The translations under genes were made by a program, and so were the position numbers. Of a DNA stretch of 64,000 bases, positions 15,088 through 62,624 are shown piece after piece. The notes below the pieces were generated by a model, which was not told the DNA's origin, ran no database searches, and was given only the letters and a program-made list of their open reading frames with translations. Position 1 is the first letter of the stretch, and every line of letters begins with the position of its first letter. This DNA is from Thamnaconus septentrionalis (taxonomy: Eukaryota > Chordata > Actinopteri > Tetraodontiformes > Monacanthidae): the NCBI GenBank assembly GCA_009823395.1, contig CM020505.1, positions 660,629 to 724,628 of the forward strand, in the 5' to 3' direction.

Positions 15088-18000
15088 TCACAATAAGGTG
15101 TATTGTGGAGAATCTATGCCATTGTGCACAGTAAGAGCACCAGGATTTTCTAAACTAAAGCAGGGCTGGACAAAGTTTTGGAAGTGACAGTGAAAAGTGT
15201 GCAGGTGTTGTTTCAGATCCACATTGAAGAAAGAGAGTGTTCCCCTGTGGTAATCCAGTGCCACGCCAACTCGTACTGGGTTCACTGTGATTCTTACTTC
15301 AGGACTCCAGCCATTGTGAAGAAACTCATATTTATGCCTGTAAGGAGAATTGTGGAGAAACGGTGAAGATAAACATTGTTACTGTGATTAATAAAAGAAA
15401 CAACACAGAAGTAGGTGTTGAATGATCATCACAGTTATAGTCATAAACAGAGGCCTAAGAGTGGTCAGAATCATCAACCTATGTAAACCACATTCATGGC
15501 CTACAAACTGCTTTATTCTACAAAGGGATGCCCTAATAATGCTTGCAAAGTAATACGTCTGTATGCCGTTGAACTTAGTGAAAACCTAATTTTCATGAAC
15601 AGCAGTTGTGGAAGCCAGTATTTGGCTAATACAGACAGTCAGATGTGTGAGTTTGTCCTGTAAACCCTGAACCCTGAATAAAAGGAACAATGAACTGACC
15701 CAGTTGGCACATTGGCCTGAGATTCTACCTGCACGTCTGGCTAAATATTTAAAATGGGGTGGGAAAAATGGTTGGTTGTGCAGTTAATAAAACTTGAACA
15801 ACTTTGCCTCTTGCTGATCAACTGTGCTAGAAGTTGTGCACTGTTACCTGGTAGGAGTGAGTATGTGTCTCATACACCAGGACGTGTTATTTGCTCCAAG
15901 GTACGAGTTCCTCTCGGTGTCCTCATAAGCAACTCCAATCCTAAATTCTGTTGTTTCGTCCACTTGGACCTCCCAGTAATGCCGGCCTCTCACTGGAATC
16001 AGGTTCCCTAATACAGCTATACACCTGCATGCACAAACTTGTATCACAAAGAGTTCTTAAACATTTGAATTTTCAGTAAAGATTCAAACTGGGTACTTCA
16101 CCTGGAAAAGGTGCTCTCGTCTGAAGCCAAAGCACTGATTGGCAACTCCTCTTCGCCATAAAAAATAGAAAGGCCATCTTCAGAAATAGACAGGCAGGGA
16201 TGAGCACTGTCCTCCAGGAGATAAAATAATGTGCCTGCAAAGGGAAGAGGGCAGACTGATGTGCATGATACGATGGAAAATAACACCAAAATAGGATTAT
16301 TAATGGAAAAAGATACATTTTTGGAAATCTCTGTACACTATCGGTCAGTTTAATGGTTTTTCTTTCATTTTCAAGACTATTTACGTTGTAGATTGTCACT
16401 GAAGGCATCAAAACTATGAACACATAGAATTATATTTTATTTATTATATTTATGAAACAAAAAAGTGTGAAATAAACTCAAACAAGTTTAATATTTTAGA
16501 TGATCTAGAAGAGTCACCTTTCATATAAAATTTATAGATAACACAACTTATTTAGGTATTTAGCATTTTTTTCATCGACAAGTACAATACATTCGTTTCA
16601 CAAAAAAGATGTGAATTTATTTTTTAGAGATGAGAGGTAAAGTTAAAGATAAAGCCAGTGCCAAACCTAAAGGATTATAAGGATAATAAGTATGATACAT
16701 CATGTGATGGGTGCAGATATATTTCAGATGTCAGATATATATTCATCCAACCCCTCTGACCTCTTAACCATACTAAGCATACACTGCTGTTCTTAAAGTT
16801 GGAATAAAATATTTTTCTACCCATCTCATTGCACCTGACAAATGTTAGTTTTGACCTGGATAAACAGGACATAATGTAATATCTTCGCCTTTTGAAAAAG
16901 TGATTACTGAGCCATTTAAATAGAAATAAGGAGTTCCTTTAAACGTTTACCTGTCATAGAGACGGTTACAACGTCACTTCTGTCACTGGGTCCACCAATA
17001 TTGACTGCTCTCACAGAGATGAAGTAACGCCGTCCTTTTTGCAGCTGGATTAGACACTGACACGTGGGAACAGCAACTATTGACCTGGGGGAGGAAATGA
17101 CACAAATTGCTGATGTCACTTCTCTGGAACACTTCGTTTAGTGAAGACCTTGTGTCAAATTAAATCCAATTTGTCTAAATGTTTTGGGTTGGGGTTTTTT
17201 TTTTTGTTGAGGAAAACTGCTAAGATGCCATAAAGCAAAAGAACATTAAAACAGCATGCTTGACTGCATGTAAATTAATTACTATGCTCCCAACAGTGCT
17301 GTAGGAACTGAGGCTAAGATTAGATTTTCTTGGCCAGAATGTGTCTTGACTCTGCAGCTTCAGAAACTCGGGACCTCAACTTTTCCAGACCAGCACAAAT
17401 GCAGGCTTGTTCGTGACTAAAATAAAGTGGAAGTCTTGTTGCAGGTCCTTTGATGAAGGGGAGAAATCACACATTGATCTGGACAACTACGCTAGCGTTA
17501 GAATTTGTTTATGAGCCATTTACAGTTTAAACATTACAATATTGAATTGCATTGAATCTTTATAAGGCAGTTCGTACTCAGTAATGCCGCTTTGTGAGCC
17601 ATCAGAATCCATCTCACTGAGCTCCACCGTGTATGAGTCGACAGGGTTGGTGTTTCCTGACTCCCAGCGAATCAGAGCAGCTTCTGGACAGCTGCTACAC
17701 TCCCTCTGCTTGATCACCGGAGGAGAAGGCACTAGGCCCAAAAGGCATCAACGCTGGTTAAGATTTTCCAACATATAAAGTGATTACACAAACATCAACA
17801 CACCCCAGAAAGGGATTTTAGGAAAGATCTTAAAATGAAAGAATCAAAGCTGTTGTGGGACTTTTTGATGTGTGAGTGTGATCATCTACCAGTCATGTAG
17901 AGGGCCTTCTCACTGGCTGGACTGATGCCTGTGGTGTTGGTGGCAGTCACCCACAGCTCATACTGAGCGTTGGGCACCAGATCCCTCACGGTGCAGTGCG

Positions 18001-20768
18001 TCTCCTTCACTTTTATCTTGCTCACTGAAAAGCAAGTGCACATCTCCTTCAGATGTCGCAAAACGAGTCAACAGGAGGCCAATCAGATCTCTGCACGACT
18101 CTAACAGTTGTTGGTGTAGTCATTCAGTGAGTGCACCGTGCAGTGCCGTGCCGTACCAGGTGGCACGCAGGTGCCGTCTGCCGGTGTGTCCTCCAGCAGG
18201 GGTCTGTAGTAGAGCTCGTAGTACTCCACCGTGTCGTCAGAGAACAGGCTCCAGCACACACGCAGGGACGTCCGGGTGGCTGAGTTGGCGATCTGGGAAT
18301 TTATCACCGGGGCAGATGGAGCTGTTGCAGAGGGCGCAAGTTTGAATTTGTCGTCACATTAAATATTATTATCAGACATTCTCTTCAATGCTTCCCGTAC
18401 AGTCCTCTATAATGATGCTTGTTATTAATACAATGACCTAGTGGCCACTGCCCAGTCTGATAACCCCAGCAGTAAAATAATGTATTAACATCTGTTCTTA
18501 TTTCCCTTTCTTTTTGTTGTTTTGTCAAACCTAAAAGCGAGAGTGGATAAAATCAAACATACAGGACATTTCATTTGTCTGAGTGTGGGTACATGGGTTT
18601 GGAAAAGGGTTTTTGGTCAATTTGTGCTCATATAATAATAGGCCATAATGTTAACTCAAAATATATATATATATTCCCTATATTCCCTAATACATTAAGC
18701 TGTTACCTAAACATAGAATCATAACAATTTGCATTGTATTTTTACATAACGTGAGATATTTTTAAGGTTCTGACTGAGTGTAGCAACTTGGATGTATATC
18801 TGCCGCACACTGACTTTACAGAGACACTTGTGTAGTTTGTGTTTTAGACCTGGAACAACGTTGATGGAGTCCATCATGGTTTTGACATCCGACAGGTCGG
18901 CAAACGGTGTACTAAACTCAAGAGTTGTCATTAGTGTGAGGTCCATATCTTCTTTGGCATATTCCTCAACTCTAGTGTAGTAAAACATAAATAGCAATAA
19001 TATAAGTATCAAAAGATCCGTACAGTAAACCTGTTTGGAGCACAGTTCAGCCAGCAACGCGCTTGTCATGCAGACTTTACAAGCTTTACTTTTGCCATTA
19101 ACATAGCATTTATTTCAAAATTAATTAGGTAATATTAAATGGTTAAGCCAAACACAGTCACACACACTTTAAACACAGATGAAAATACCATAAATACCTT
19201 TTCATAGTGGGCATAACCATCTGTCAAAAGAGGGCAAAGACAGGAATTATAGAGGTAAGCAGTAGATTTCAGTTTCTGACCGAAGATTCAAAGCTTCAGC
19301 ACCTTCAAGAAAAGCCTCTTGTCCTCAGTGCGGTAGATCTCCTGCGAGGCTTCAATGAGTTCTTTGGAGGCGTCCATGGCCTGACCGCAGGCCAGCAGCT
19401 GTTTGTACAGCGCTTCCAGCTTCCCCTTCTTCTCCTCCTCCAGGCCCGCCGACCTCTCGCTGTACCTCTGAGACAACGTCTGCAGCACATCGTTGTAGTG
19501 CTGCTCCAGGTGTTGCTCTCGCCGGCCAAAATTCTCCTGATCACACGCATCATATATGATCATGATAACGCAGTTAAAGATAAAATAAAGGAAAAAAAAA
19601 TCAGGGAAGACAACTTGACCTTTTTTCATCTGTGGGAGGTTAACTGACACACTTAAGACACATTTATTACATGAAAAAATTGTAAAATTATGAGTGTTTG
19701 TCAAACCTCAAGTCTTAGTCAAGACTTGGAAAGTGTTGTTTACCTCCACAGTGAGAAAGATCTCCTCTAGATGGCCTGAAAAACTCTCCATTTCAGCAAC
19801 TTTTTCTTGCAGCTGGTTTCTTATGGAGACGTCGACTCTCTAGAAAATAACATTTGTTGTTCATTTATTTCGAACAAGTAAGCAGCAAAGACAAGAAGAC
19901 GACTCAAGAAAAAGGTCATCAAATGAATAGATAACTAAACGCAAACCAACAGACAAGATGAAAACAACAGTAGAATGTATTTATTTTTAAACTGTTGTAT
20001 ATACTGGCTTTTCTGTGCATCTACACTTACAGAAACTTCTTCTTCTGCCACATTACCTGGAGACACTTACAAAAACTTTGCATTTGAACTTACAGAGGCT
20101 TTTCTTTTTTTTGTTAATGGTCCCTTAAACTGAACTGCCCTCCTTTCCGGAAAACATTGCCCGAATGGTTTGATTTATCCTCATGGCTGTTTTTTGCAGA
20201 ATGCACAACAGTTGTAAAGGACTTTTCTTTTCTTTACTTGAAGTGTTTTGGGTGATTTGATTTCATACTTTAGCTTCTCCACAGTAAATTGATCGAGATT
20301 GAGAACAATTAAAATCTTCTCAAACGATCTAAGAAGATTTGTAGTGTAAGAGGTGTTGTGTGACATCACAGGGAACTTGTATTTTTTTTTTTTATCACAT
20401 TTAAAAGTAAGATGGCAATATCAGTCTGTACATACAGTATATCTGTTGAGAATTTATGCAAACATTTAATTGAAAAACCTCTAAAATGTTTTATTGTATT
20501 CCAAGAAATCAATTAAGGAAATATGAAGGGTCAAAGTTATTTTTGCTGTCCCCACCTCTGCTGCCTCCTCCTTTAATTCTTCAACATCATCTTGTCCATC
20601 GTCTGCCCCGGTTGGAGATGGAGTGGAGTCCTCAGTGATCCTCGGTAAGACACCGTCACCCCGGGTCGTGCTCGCTGAGAACCCCCTCTCCATGGTGGTT
20701 GACTCCTGATACTCAGCTTCTTCTTTAATGACACGCAGTCGGCCTCCCCGGATGTCATACAGGTCCAT
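15088..20768 (-). CDS. fsd2: Fibronectin type III and SPRY domain-containing protein 2
   Basis: Exons in transcript order: 20768-20556, 19839-19744, 19536-19303, 19220-19198, 18971-18850, 18321-18157, 18024-17890, 17731-17578, 17084-16951, 16234-16102, 16024-15848 and 15337-15088. Total 1836 nt, 611 residues. In mammals FSD2 is a striated-muscle protein found at the sarcoplasmic reticulum/T-tubule region and associated with ryanodine receptor complexes. Domains: acidic N-terminus beginning MDLYD (1-71), TRIM-like coiled coil (72-189), COS-like linker (190-229), FN3-1 (about 230-329, [14 protein letters not shown] core), FN3-2 (about 330-425, [20 protein letters not shown]) and B30.2/SPRY (about 426-611, [13 protein letters not shown] ... 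[15 protein letters not shown]). The human protein as I recall it is longer (about 749 residues), mainly at the N-terminus. FN3 plus SPRY fits FSD1, FSD1L or FSD2; the MDLYD start, the HKYEFLHN motif and whamm as neighbour favour FSD2. Confidence 0.92.
16334..16640. mobile_element. Degraded Tc1-like MITE copy in an fsd2 intron
   Basis: Sequence around 16360-16430 (CATTTTCAAGACTATTT..., then GGCATCAAAACTATGAACAC) matches in order a segment at 43850-43925 in homer2 intron 5. That second copy begins with a CAGTCAAAGGTTTGGA-type terminus. The copy here is diverged and its right end is unclear. Confidence 0.55.
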
Positions 20769-21661
20769 AAGAAGCTTTGCTGTCAGAGGGGCTGACTATC
20801 AAATTCAGATGAAAGGTTTTGTGTGCCAGTTTGTCCAGAGCGACCGCAGCAGGTCTGCACCGGTGTGTCAGGCCAAAGCTGTGGACATTCAACCCCCCAC
20901 CCAGAGACAGTGACAGAAATAGCCAGGGCACATTTCAAGCATGCCAAATATATACGCAGCAAAATGGTTGTTTATTGAATATTAAAAAAAAAAAAAAAAC
21001 TTGCTTTACAATTGTGTGAGTATAATAGTTTGAAAACACTGTAAAGAAATGGAGACGGCGACATTTTAAGGTTTAACATCGGACATTGTTTTAGTATGAT
21101 TCAATGGAACTCCCACAACATGTGATTCAAAGGTCGAAGTTAAAAAATAGCTTCGTTTGTTGCATTCAATGTTCATCGTAAATTTGCAGTTTAGTGTCAT
21201 TCGTTTGCATTTCTGCTTTGAAAAACGTAGTGTTTACCACATCTGTTTATTTTTTTTTATCTTCACTAAATTCCCTAAATATATCGTGATCAGTATGAGA
21301 TATTGAAGCGTCAGTATAAGAAACATTAAGTTTCCCGAGATGAACCCTCTGCACGAATTATGTTTTTGTCCTAACGCGGCGCACGTTTAACAGTCTCTCT
21401 TTAAATTCCAACAGTCTCTGTGGTCATTGTAGTTATCTTCGTCATTGATTTGGCGGATTCGAGGAAGCGTCGGTATCTTTCCGGTTTTTTCGCAGGGGAA
21501 TAAACATATGTTAACTGAGGTTTGTCCACGCTCGGCATCCGTAGATGTATTTAGTGACGTATACAGGAAGTAGGTGCGGCCTGCCCATGGACGTAGGGGC
21601 CTGTATAACAACACTGTCTGACACAGTTTCGCTGTGGTCAAAGTGAAACTTTTGTACAGGG
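20769..21661. promoter_or_regulatory. Divergent fsd2/whamm intergenic promoter region
   Basis: 893 bp separates the two start codons of the head-to-head genes fsd2 (-) and whamm (+). The whamm-proximal part (about 21370-21661) contains scattered CpGs. I see no convincing TATA box near either gene. The middle is AT-rich with an A run near 20984-20999. 5'UTRs of both genes should lie here. Confidence 0.5.
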
Positions 21662-32472
<10,811 letters not shown>

Positions 32473-33272
32473 GACGCTTTTACATAGACTTTATTTCTTC
32501 ATGAATCGTGTCTTTACTCCATCTGCAGTGCTCATCACCCAATACTGCACTGTGCTGATGTTGCTTGAAATGCTAATTTGGCTGTGTTTAGAACCAGCAA
32601 TGTAGCTGGAAGAGCTCACCTACTCCTGACATTGCAGATAAACATCTTATTGCAGTGCATAGACGCCGCTGCTCCGTGCTAATGATATGGTAGCCTGCTA
32701 AAAGTTGTCATTTACTGGGCAGCAAATACAACACAGAAGGAAATAACAAGCAGGATTTCCCCCGAGGGTTAATGAAGCATCCCTCACTTCCAATATTGTG
32801 TACTTAGCTCGTCGCCTGACATTTTCCACATGACAGCGAGGGCCACGTCTAATCCATGACACCTGTTAGCTCAGTGGAGCTTCAGCGATGACTGCACTGC
32901 TGAGGACGTGCACCGGGCCAGTCTAGAATGTCAGTGAAGCTCTCACTGTGAGGGGGCACTGAAGGCACTGAAGGCACTGTTTTGAATTTAATCTGAACAA
33001 TTAGTTTTGATTTTTTATTCATTTTCTTTGTTTTAACTTCACTTCAGCAAGCACTTAATAACCCAGACCTTTGCTGTGTTTCTGCCATTTTTAGTTGTTA
33101 ATGATCTCAAGTGTAAATGTCTAAAGCCTGAGGTGTTGTTCGTAGTACCGGCCGGGCCTTCTTTTTGTCTTCTTTGTCTTTGAATGTCTTTGTATCTTTA
33201 CACTGATTTGTGTGCACTTTACTCACAATCAACTCGTGTGTCCTCAGTGCGGCCAAATGAAAAGACATGACA

Positions 33273-33278
33273 AATAAA
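33273..33278 (+). terminator. Candidate poly(A) signal of whamm
   Basis: AATAAA about 0.8 kb after the whamm stop codon. An overlapping dispersed repeat begins just downstream. Confidence 0.4.
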
Positions 33279-33289
33279 GAATGTGGGTT

Positions 33290-33485
33290 CCATCTATTCA
33301 CTTGTGTGGTGACTGTAGCTAAGGCGACACTTCTCTGCATTGTACCACCGTTGATCCACTTCGTACAAATGTGCACATGTAGCCCATTATCACCAGTGTG
33401 AGTGTGGTGTGAATGCATAATGGCTTTAATGTAAAGCGCTTCGAGTGCCTAGAAAAGCGCGCTATAGAAATCCGTTCTATTATCA
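33290..33485 (+). repeat. Fish retroposon-type tail
   Basis: Contains TGTGTGGTGACTGTAGCTAAGG-like sequence, then GTAAAGCGCTTCGAGTGCCT and AAAGCGCGCTATAGAAAT at 33432-33472, ending in TATTATCATT. This AAAGCGCT...GCGCTATA stem-forming tail is a recurrent 3' end of teleost LINE/SINE elements as I remember them. The exact family is not assigned. Confidence 0.55.
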
Positions 33486-35359
33486 TTTTGTTTATAAGCA
33501 TATTCTTTTAATTACTGAGCGGCTCATGTACGCCATGGTGTTTTGCATCCAGAGTCCATATACAGTAGGAGGAGGTGCAAAGAAAAAAAAAAGAGTAAAT
33601 GTATTCAGGTTAAATGTTGATATCTCAAACAAAGTATTTGTACCACAGTAGTTATGTAACCAACCCATAGGGCGAATATGTCAATAGTGATTTTTCAGTG
33701 GAAGCCGTTGCTGTGGGAGTTTGTCTTTGGGATGCAGAAGCAGATTGCTCACTGATGAGTCACACCGTGAGAAGAGGTGTCCCAGCAACCTGTGCGGGTG
33801 AAGCCCCTGCTGTGTGGGCTGTGGCCAGCACCTGCACTCAAGCAGCCTCTCCCGCCGCTCCTGCACTGGATTCTCTGATGTCTCCACATTTGACAGTTTG
33901 GATCAGTGGCTCCCGAGGAAACACTGCTGTCACTCTGCGTTACCGTCCGCTTTTATTGGTGTCATCCATGTAATGACAGAGGAAGATGGGTCACGCACCT
34001 TGGGGGAAGACACACATGGAGCTTATTTCACTGAAGCCGCCAATCCAGCGTCAACATGAAATTCCAGGGCCCGTTGCCATGGCAACAGGGAGACTGGCAG
34101 TAGTGGCCCGCAGTGCTGTTCCTCTGCCTCCCTCTTGCAGACGCATTCGGAGCGGCACTTTCTCCTAATGATATTTCACCAACTCGCCCACTCAACACCA
34201 GTCACACAATGAGCCTTTACCATGATGGTTAAAGAGACAGTGGCGGTCTCCCTGGCTGACACACTCCAAGGTTTCAGTGAAAATGGATTTTTCATGCAGA
34301 GATCACTGAAGTAATCTCACGAGATAAGAATTCATCCAAAAATCTCGGGTTTGCACTCGAGACGCCACGAGCAGATCATTCTGTAGGATAACATTCATTT
34401 CTGACAATAAAAATGAAATTTTGTTGTCGCCATTTTCTGCCCAAATTGGACTCCCTTCCTTAACTGACTCATTGTAATTGGCTCCACTATATTCCAGTAA
34501 GTGTAGACCAGTTAAAGGCCCAAGGAGAAATTAAAGCTGCAAGCAGCATTCGAGGAACTGAGCCTGCTTGCGACCTCCCGACGGCCGCCAACCCTGCCAC
34601 AAGTCCCCTCAATAAGCTTTCTGTGGTGTGACATGGATGTGCGCAGCTGCTATTGTTTTTGTAGGTGGCACTGGAGAGCCTTGTAGGTTCATTCCTTATG
34701 TCTGTGAAATGTTCCACCAGTCTGTTCAATGTGTGTAATATGTACTAGAAGAAGTGTCATTAATCATACGTGTAAGCAAATTGCGCAACATTTTGAGCTT
34801 ACTGTTCATTTTCATGTGAATTGTAGGCCTTGATGAGACCGACCAATGACTTTTTGCTTGGTGACTGAACAAATAGAAATAGTGCACTTTTGGTTTGGCA
34901 GAGGCCAAAGGTCAGAGTTTATGAAATGTAGGTCTTGATGAGACAAGCACGTGGGTTTTTGTCCCACGTCTTTACAACCTTCCTAGTGGCCATTTCAGTG
35001 CTTTGGTGTGTCCATAAGGGGCGCTAAAGAGGCAACTTTTGGTATTTTCTCTTCTTCGGTTTCAACCTGCTTGGTCACTCTGTGAGTTTTGGAGTTTGTT
35101 CATGGAGTCACAATGAGGATCAAACAGGCGTCGGAACTATAATCATAAGACAGAAACTTGCAGTTGCAGTTGGCTCTTTGGCCCCAGTGACGGACCTGCT
35201 CTGTTCCAGAGCTCATCCCATCTCTGGGGCTCAGTCAGTAATTCATTTCAAAGAGATTTATCAGCTGTGGTCCTTTACCACCACAATATTGCACAATCAC
35301 ATTTGGTTGTTTTTCCAGTGGTGAGTGGGTGGGATTGCCTCACACGACCTCCATCCACC

Positions 35360-35360
<1 letters not shown>

Positions 35361-35395
<35 letters not shown>
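35361..35395. repeat. (CTG)n trinucleotide repeat
   Basis: Eleven uninterrupted CTG units plus CT in the whamm-homer2 intergenic region. Read on the homer2 strand it is (CAG)n, possibly within or beyond the homer2 3'UTR. Confidence 0.95.
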
Positions 35396-35398
<3 letters not shown>

Positions 35399-37494
35399 CT
35401 GTGAGGACAAAGTTTCTCCAGCCCAAGAAAAGCACTGTCTTTCTTTTTGCTTTCTTATCCCAGGGACGATGTGTCACAGAGGGTGATCATATCCACGTTG
35501 TTTGGCTTTGGCTATGTGCTCCTCTGTAAGGATTACAGCTATATTTAGTGCTATGTAAATCAGCATCAGAGAAAAGACATGCGGTGGTGGAGCTTCTGTA
35601 CTCGAGCCCCGGCGGGATGCAGCTCTGGCATCCAAGGCTCATTCCACCTCCTCTGTGGCTCCATCCAAAAAAATGCCTTAAGACTTTCACGATGTCAGCA
35701 TATTTGTTTTTTGTTTTTTTCATAAACCTACAATTCTGATTTTCAGCTGAGCAGGGACTGGGGAAACATTGTTTCTCTGTGGAATGACTCCCCAAATGTG
35801 GTCCACTATGCATTTATAGGAAGGGGGAAAAAAGACAACAAGTCAGCATTGTAATTAAACTAAATTTTAGCAATTGGTTCTATTATACAATATAGAACAG
35901 GAGTCACAAAGTGCACAAAAGACATTGGTTCAGGAAGGAAAAGGAAGGATCGTACATTGTCACCCAGGTTATTTATGAACAATATGGCTGCAGAGACAGA
36001 AGCAAAAAGTCCCCTTGTAGTTTCAGTATGTCGACATTATGACAGTGATGGGAAAAATGGACTTATGAATATCATAGTTTTACCCCCTAAATAGACCACA
36101 CATCTGCCTTAGCTTTAAAATGCACTATGAATCAACGCGTTTCCCCAAAATGCCATCCAGGAACATTTGAATCTTCATCATTTGGTATATTTTAGATTAT
36201 TGTACATCAGTGGAAGCGTAAGGTTTAGGTGGTATCTTCCAGAATATTGCAAAGAGGCACCAAAATAAATAAATACGTTGAAAACAAACAAACAAACAGA
36301 AAGTCCGACTGGTCGTAGCGAAGAAGGTCTGCTGTGCTCTTCACATGTTCACCTCCTCACTCCCAGCACATCAGCAGCCTCTGGAGACGCACATCTCTGC
36401 TCTACAAATGGACAAAACTATTGCATTCACACAAAGTCCTTAAAGCACTACACTACACTCGTAAAATGGGATTCTATTTGTTCATTGTTTTTTTTCCCGG
36501 TGTTTTAAAGGAAAGCTCTTGAGACAAGAGATTCCCTTCGTAATGCAAACATTAATACCAGTGTTCACTAGGAAACAAAGCACCCACAAGAGACGTGAGC
36601 TTCTGCTTCTCAAGAGTTTTCTGTGCAAACGTGTGTCATTCACATCCAGAATGATGACATTATTGTCTTTAGTGTCACAAACTCGGCTCAGTTTCTTTCC
36701 CATCTCGTTTCTTTTCAGCAGGAGGGAACCTTTTTTTTTCTCAGGTTCTTAAATAAAACAGAAAATTCAATGACTATAATGGTGACGGTCATCATTTGGC
36801 CACTTCTCCTCGCCAGGTAGAGATTCACCTGGAGGCACTTTGTGTTGCGGCCCTTTGTCACACGCGTGCACCGTCGCCTAGCGAGTGAAAACTGCCACCT
36901 GCACACCTGAGAAAGACGAGAGGCGACGACACGGACAGCCTGGAGAAAGATGTCGCCTCGACTTCTGGGAAATTTCTTACACCAATTATTACTGGAGTGG
37001 TGCTGGACAGCCTTTGTGTTGTTAGTTTCAGCCCTTAGAAGTCGTCCCCCCTCCAACTCTGAAACTCAAACTGCTTGTAACGAAACGCCGCAGCCCTCAC
37101 AAGTAAAAGAAACAAAAAGACAAAAAACCAGAAGAAAACCCAGAATGACAGACGACAGAATCCAAGCACCCACCACCTGCTTTGTACACAGACTGCCCCC
37201 CTCCTTGCGCAGAAAGGATAAGATAGTGAAGAGTTTGACTTGATAAAGCTTTAAAGGGCCAGCGCCCGCACAGAGTCTGCCCTTCCTGCTGCCAGGCAGA
37301 GTCTCTCTCCCTTGGTCAAAAAAGAAAGAACGAAAAAAGAAAAAGAAAACCCTCTCACATGGTGGTGTTTATTAGGAGTCGAAGCTTTGGGAGTGGACGT
37401 CACCTTGCGGGGGGGGGCGGCCGGGGGCGGGAAGAGGTGCCGCGTAGTTTCTGACATACTGCCGTCGACCCCCGCGACCTCTGAGCCGGCCTCC

Positions 37495-61268
<23,774 letters not shown>

Positions 61269-62199
61269 TGCCGCGGATCAGAGGGGAAAAGGTTCAATTT
61301 GTTTTTGTTGATTTTTGATTTTTTTTTTGGAGAGGGGTTGAGAGCTGTAGAAGAAAACAAAGGTCCGACGCGCAGTCAAAGTCCACAGATGATTAGCGCT
61401 GTGGCGTGCGAGTTGGTTCCCCGGTGCGCCAGCCACGAACAAGTCCTCTCGCTGTTGCGCGACAGCTGAAATATGAGAGCACTTCTTCGCAAACTCGATT
61501 CTCCGGGTTGTCAAGATCAGTCTCGCCTCGTCGTGCGTTGGAAGTTTCCTCCCTCCTCTTCTGTTTAATTCCCCTCCACTTGAAACACAAAATATCTAGA
61601 GATTCTATCCAATGACCACTTCTCCCAGTTTTGTCGCTTCACCCACGGGCACCGATTAATTAAGTTAAAGCTCACGTTTCTTCGCTTCGTTCGCTCGCTG
61701 CGCCGAGTTTCGTCCTCCCTAACGGAATGGTGTTGCGTTAAAGGGCAGCAGCAGCGACACTATGCGGCTCGTCTACCTGCTCACACACGGTTTTTTTTGT
61801 TTTTTTTTTTCCTCGGAGCCACCCATAATGTCCGCGCTTTCCATCGGGGTGTTAGTCCGAGCTGGCACCCGGAACCCGGGGACAATTCCAATCGACCGCA
61901 AATTAAAGCAGCGTGTTCTAAAAGTCAAGTGACAATGGCTGTCTCGTTAATGGAGCAACACTTACATATTCGGTGGGACTGCGTTGGCTTCTAGTTGACA
62001 CTTTGGCATAAATTCAACAGATAAACGCAGTGCGTGCGGTTAACCGCCTCTTCTGCCCCTTACAAATATATGTACGACATAAGACATGGGTTATATTTCA
62101 ACTTCGGGCTCTAAATGTAATATTTCTAAGACAATTTAATATTCAACGACTTTTTTGTGCCCTCCCTGCGGACAGAAAAATAGCTGCGATCAGCCGCTT

Positions 62200-62257
62200 A
62201 ATTACGTTCAGGTGCGCGCGCCCCCGGAACCGAAATTACGATTTGTTGTTCCGGGGG
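62200..62257 (+). other. Possible non-coding first exon of ramac
   Basis: A GC-rich patch (GGTGCGCGCGCCCCCGGAAC) contains a CCGGAA ETS-like motif and ends at GGGG|GTAAGT, a strong donor at 62258. The ramac start codon follows an acceptor-like TCGCAG at 62618-62623, which calls for an upstream 5'UTR exon. The left limit is a guess. Confidence 0.4.
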
Positions 62258-62624
62258 GTAAGTATTTCAGGGACGTACTAGAAGTTCATTCCTCAGCACA
62301 ACGATATATTTCTGTAGAGATATAATTACGTGTAAGTGTATTGCAAAATGTAATTATATCGTCTATAAAATGTTTATACCCATCCAGTATTTGTAAGCGA
62401 TGTTACGTAGAGCTGTGTATGTGTACTAACTTTGATCTACAGTCGATAATCTAAACCGCAGTAGACACCACCAGTTGTTGCGGTTCCATTGGGATGTTGC
62501 TCGAGATGCAGGGGCCACATTTTTCACTGTAATATCCACCTGCAAATGTAATTAAAAACTTATGTAACAGAACAAGTTATTTATATATACATATTGTGCT
62601 GATATTTGCAATTGCTGTCGCAGT

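Larger units (their letters stand above)
32473..37494. other. Convergent whamm-homer2 intergenic region
   Basis: The 5 kb contains the whamm 3'UTR, with a candidate AATAAA at 33273-33278, and the homer2 3'UTR on the other strand, whose end I could not fix. Between them are a LINE/SINE-type tail (about 33290-33485), a CTG repeat (35361-35395) and a probable old repeat around 34510-35060. No further gene is supported; the many small ORFs lack homology cues. Confidence 0.5.

Noticed and set aside
19305..19553. Arg-rich alternative frame on the - strand
   Set aside because: It is the wrong frame of the 234 nt fsd2 coiled-coil exon, which reads in frame with its neighbours.
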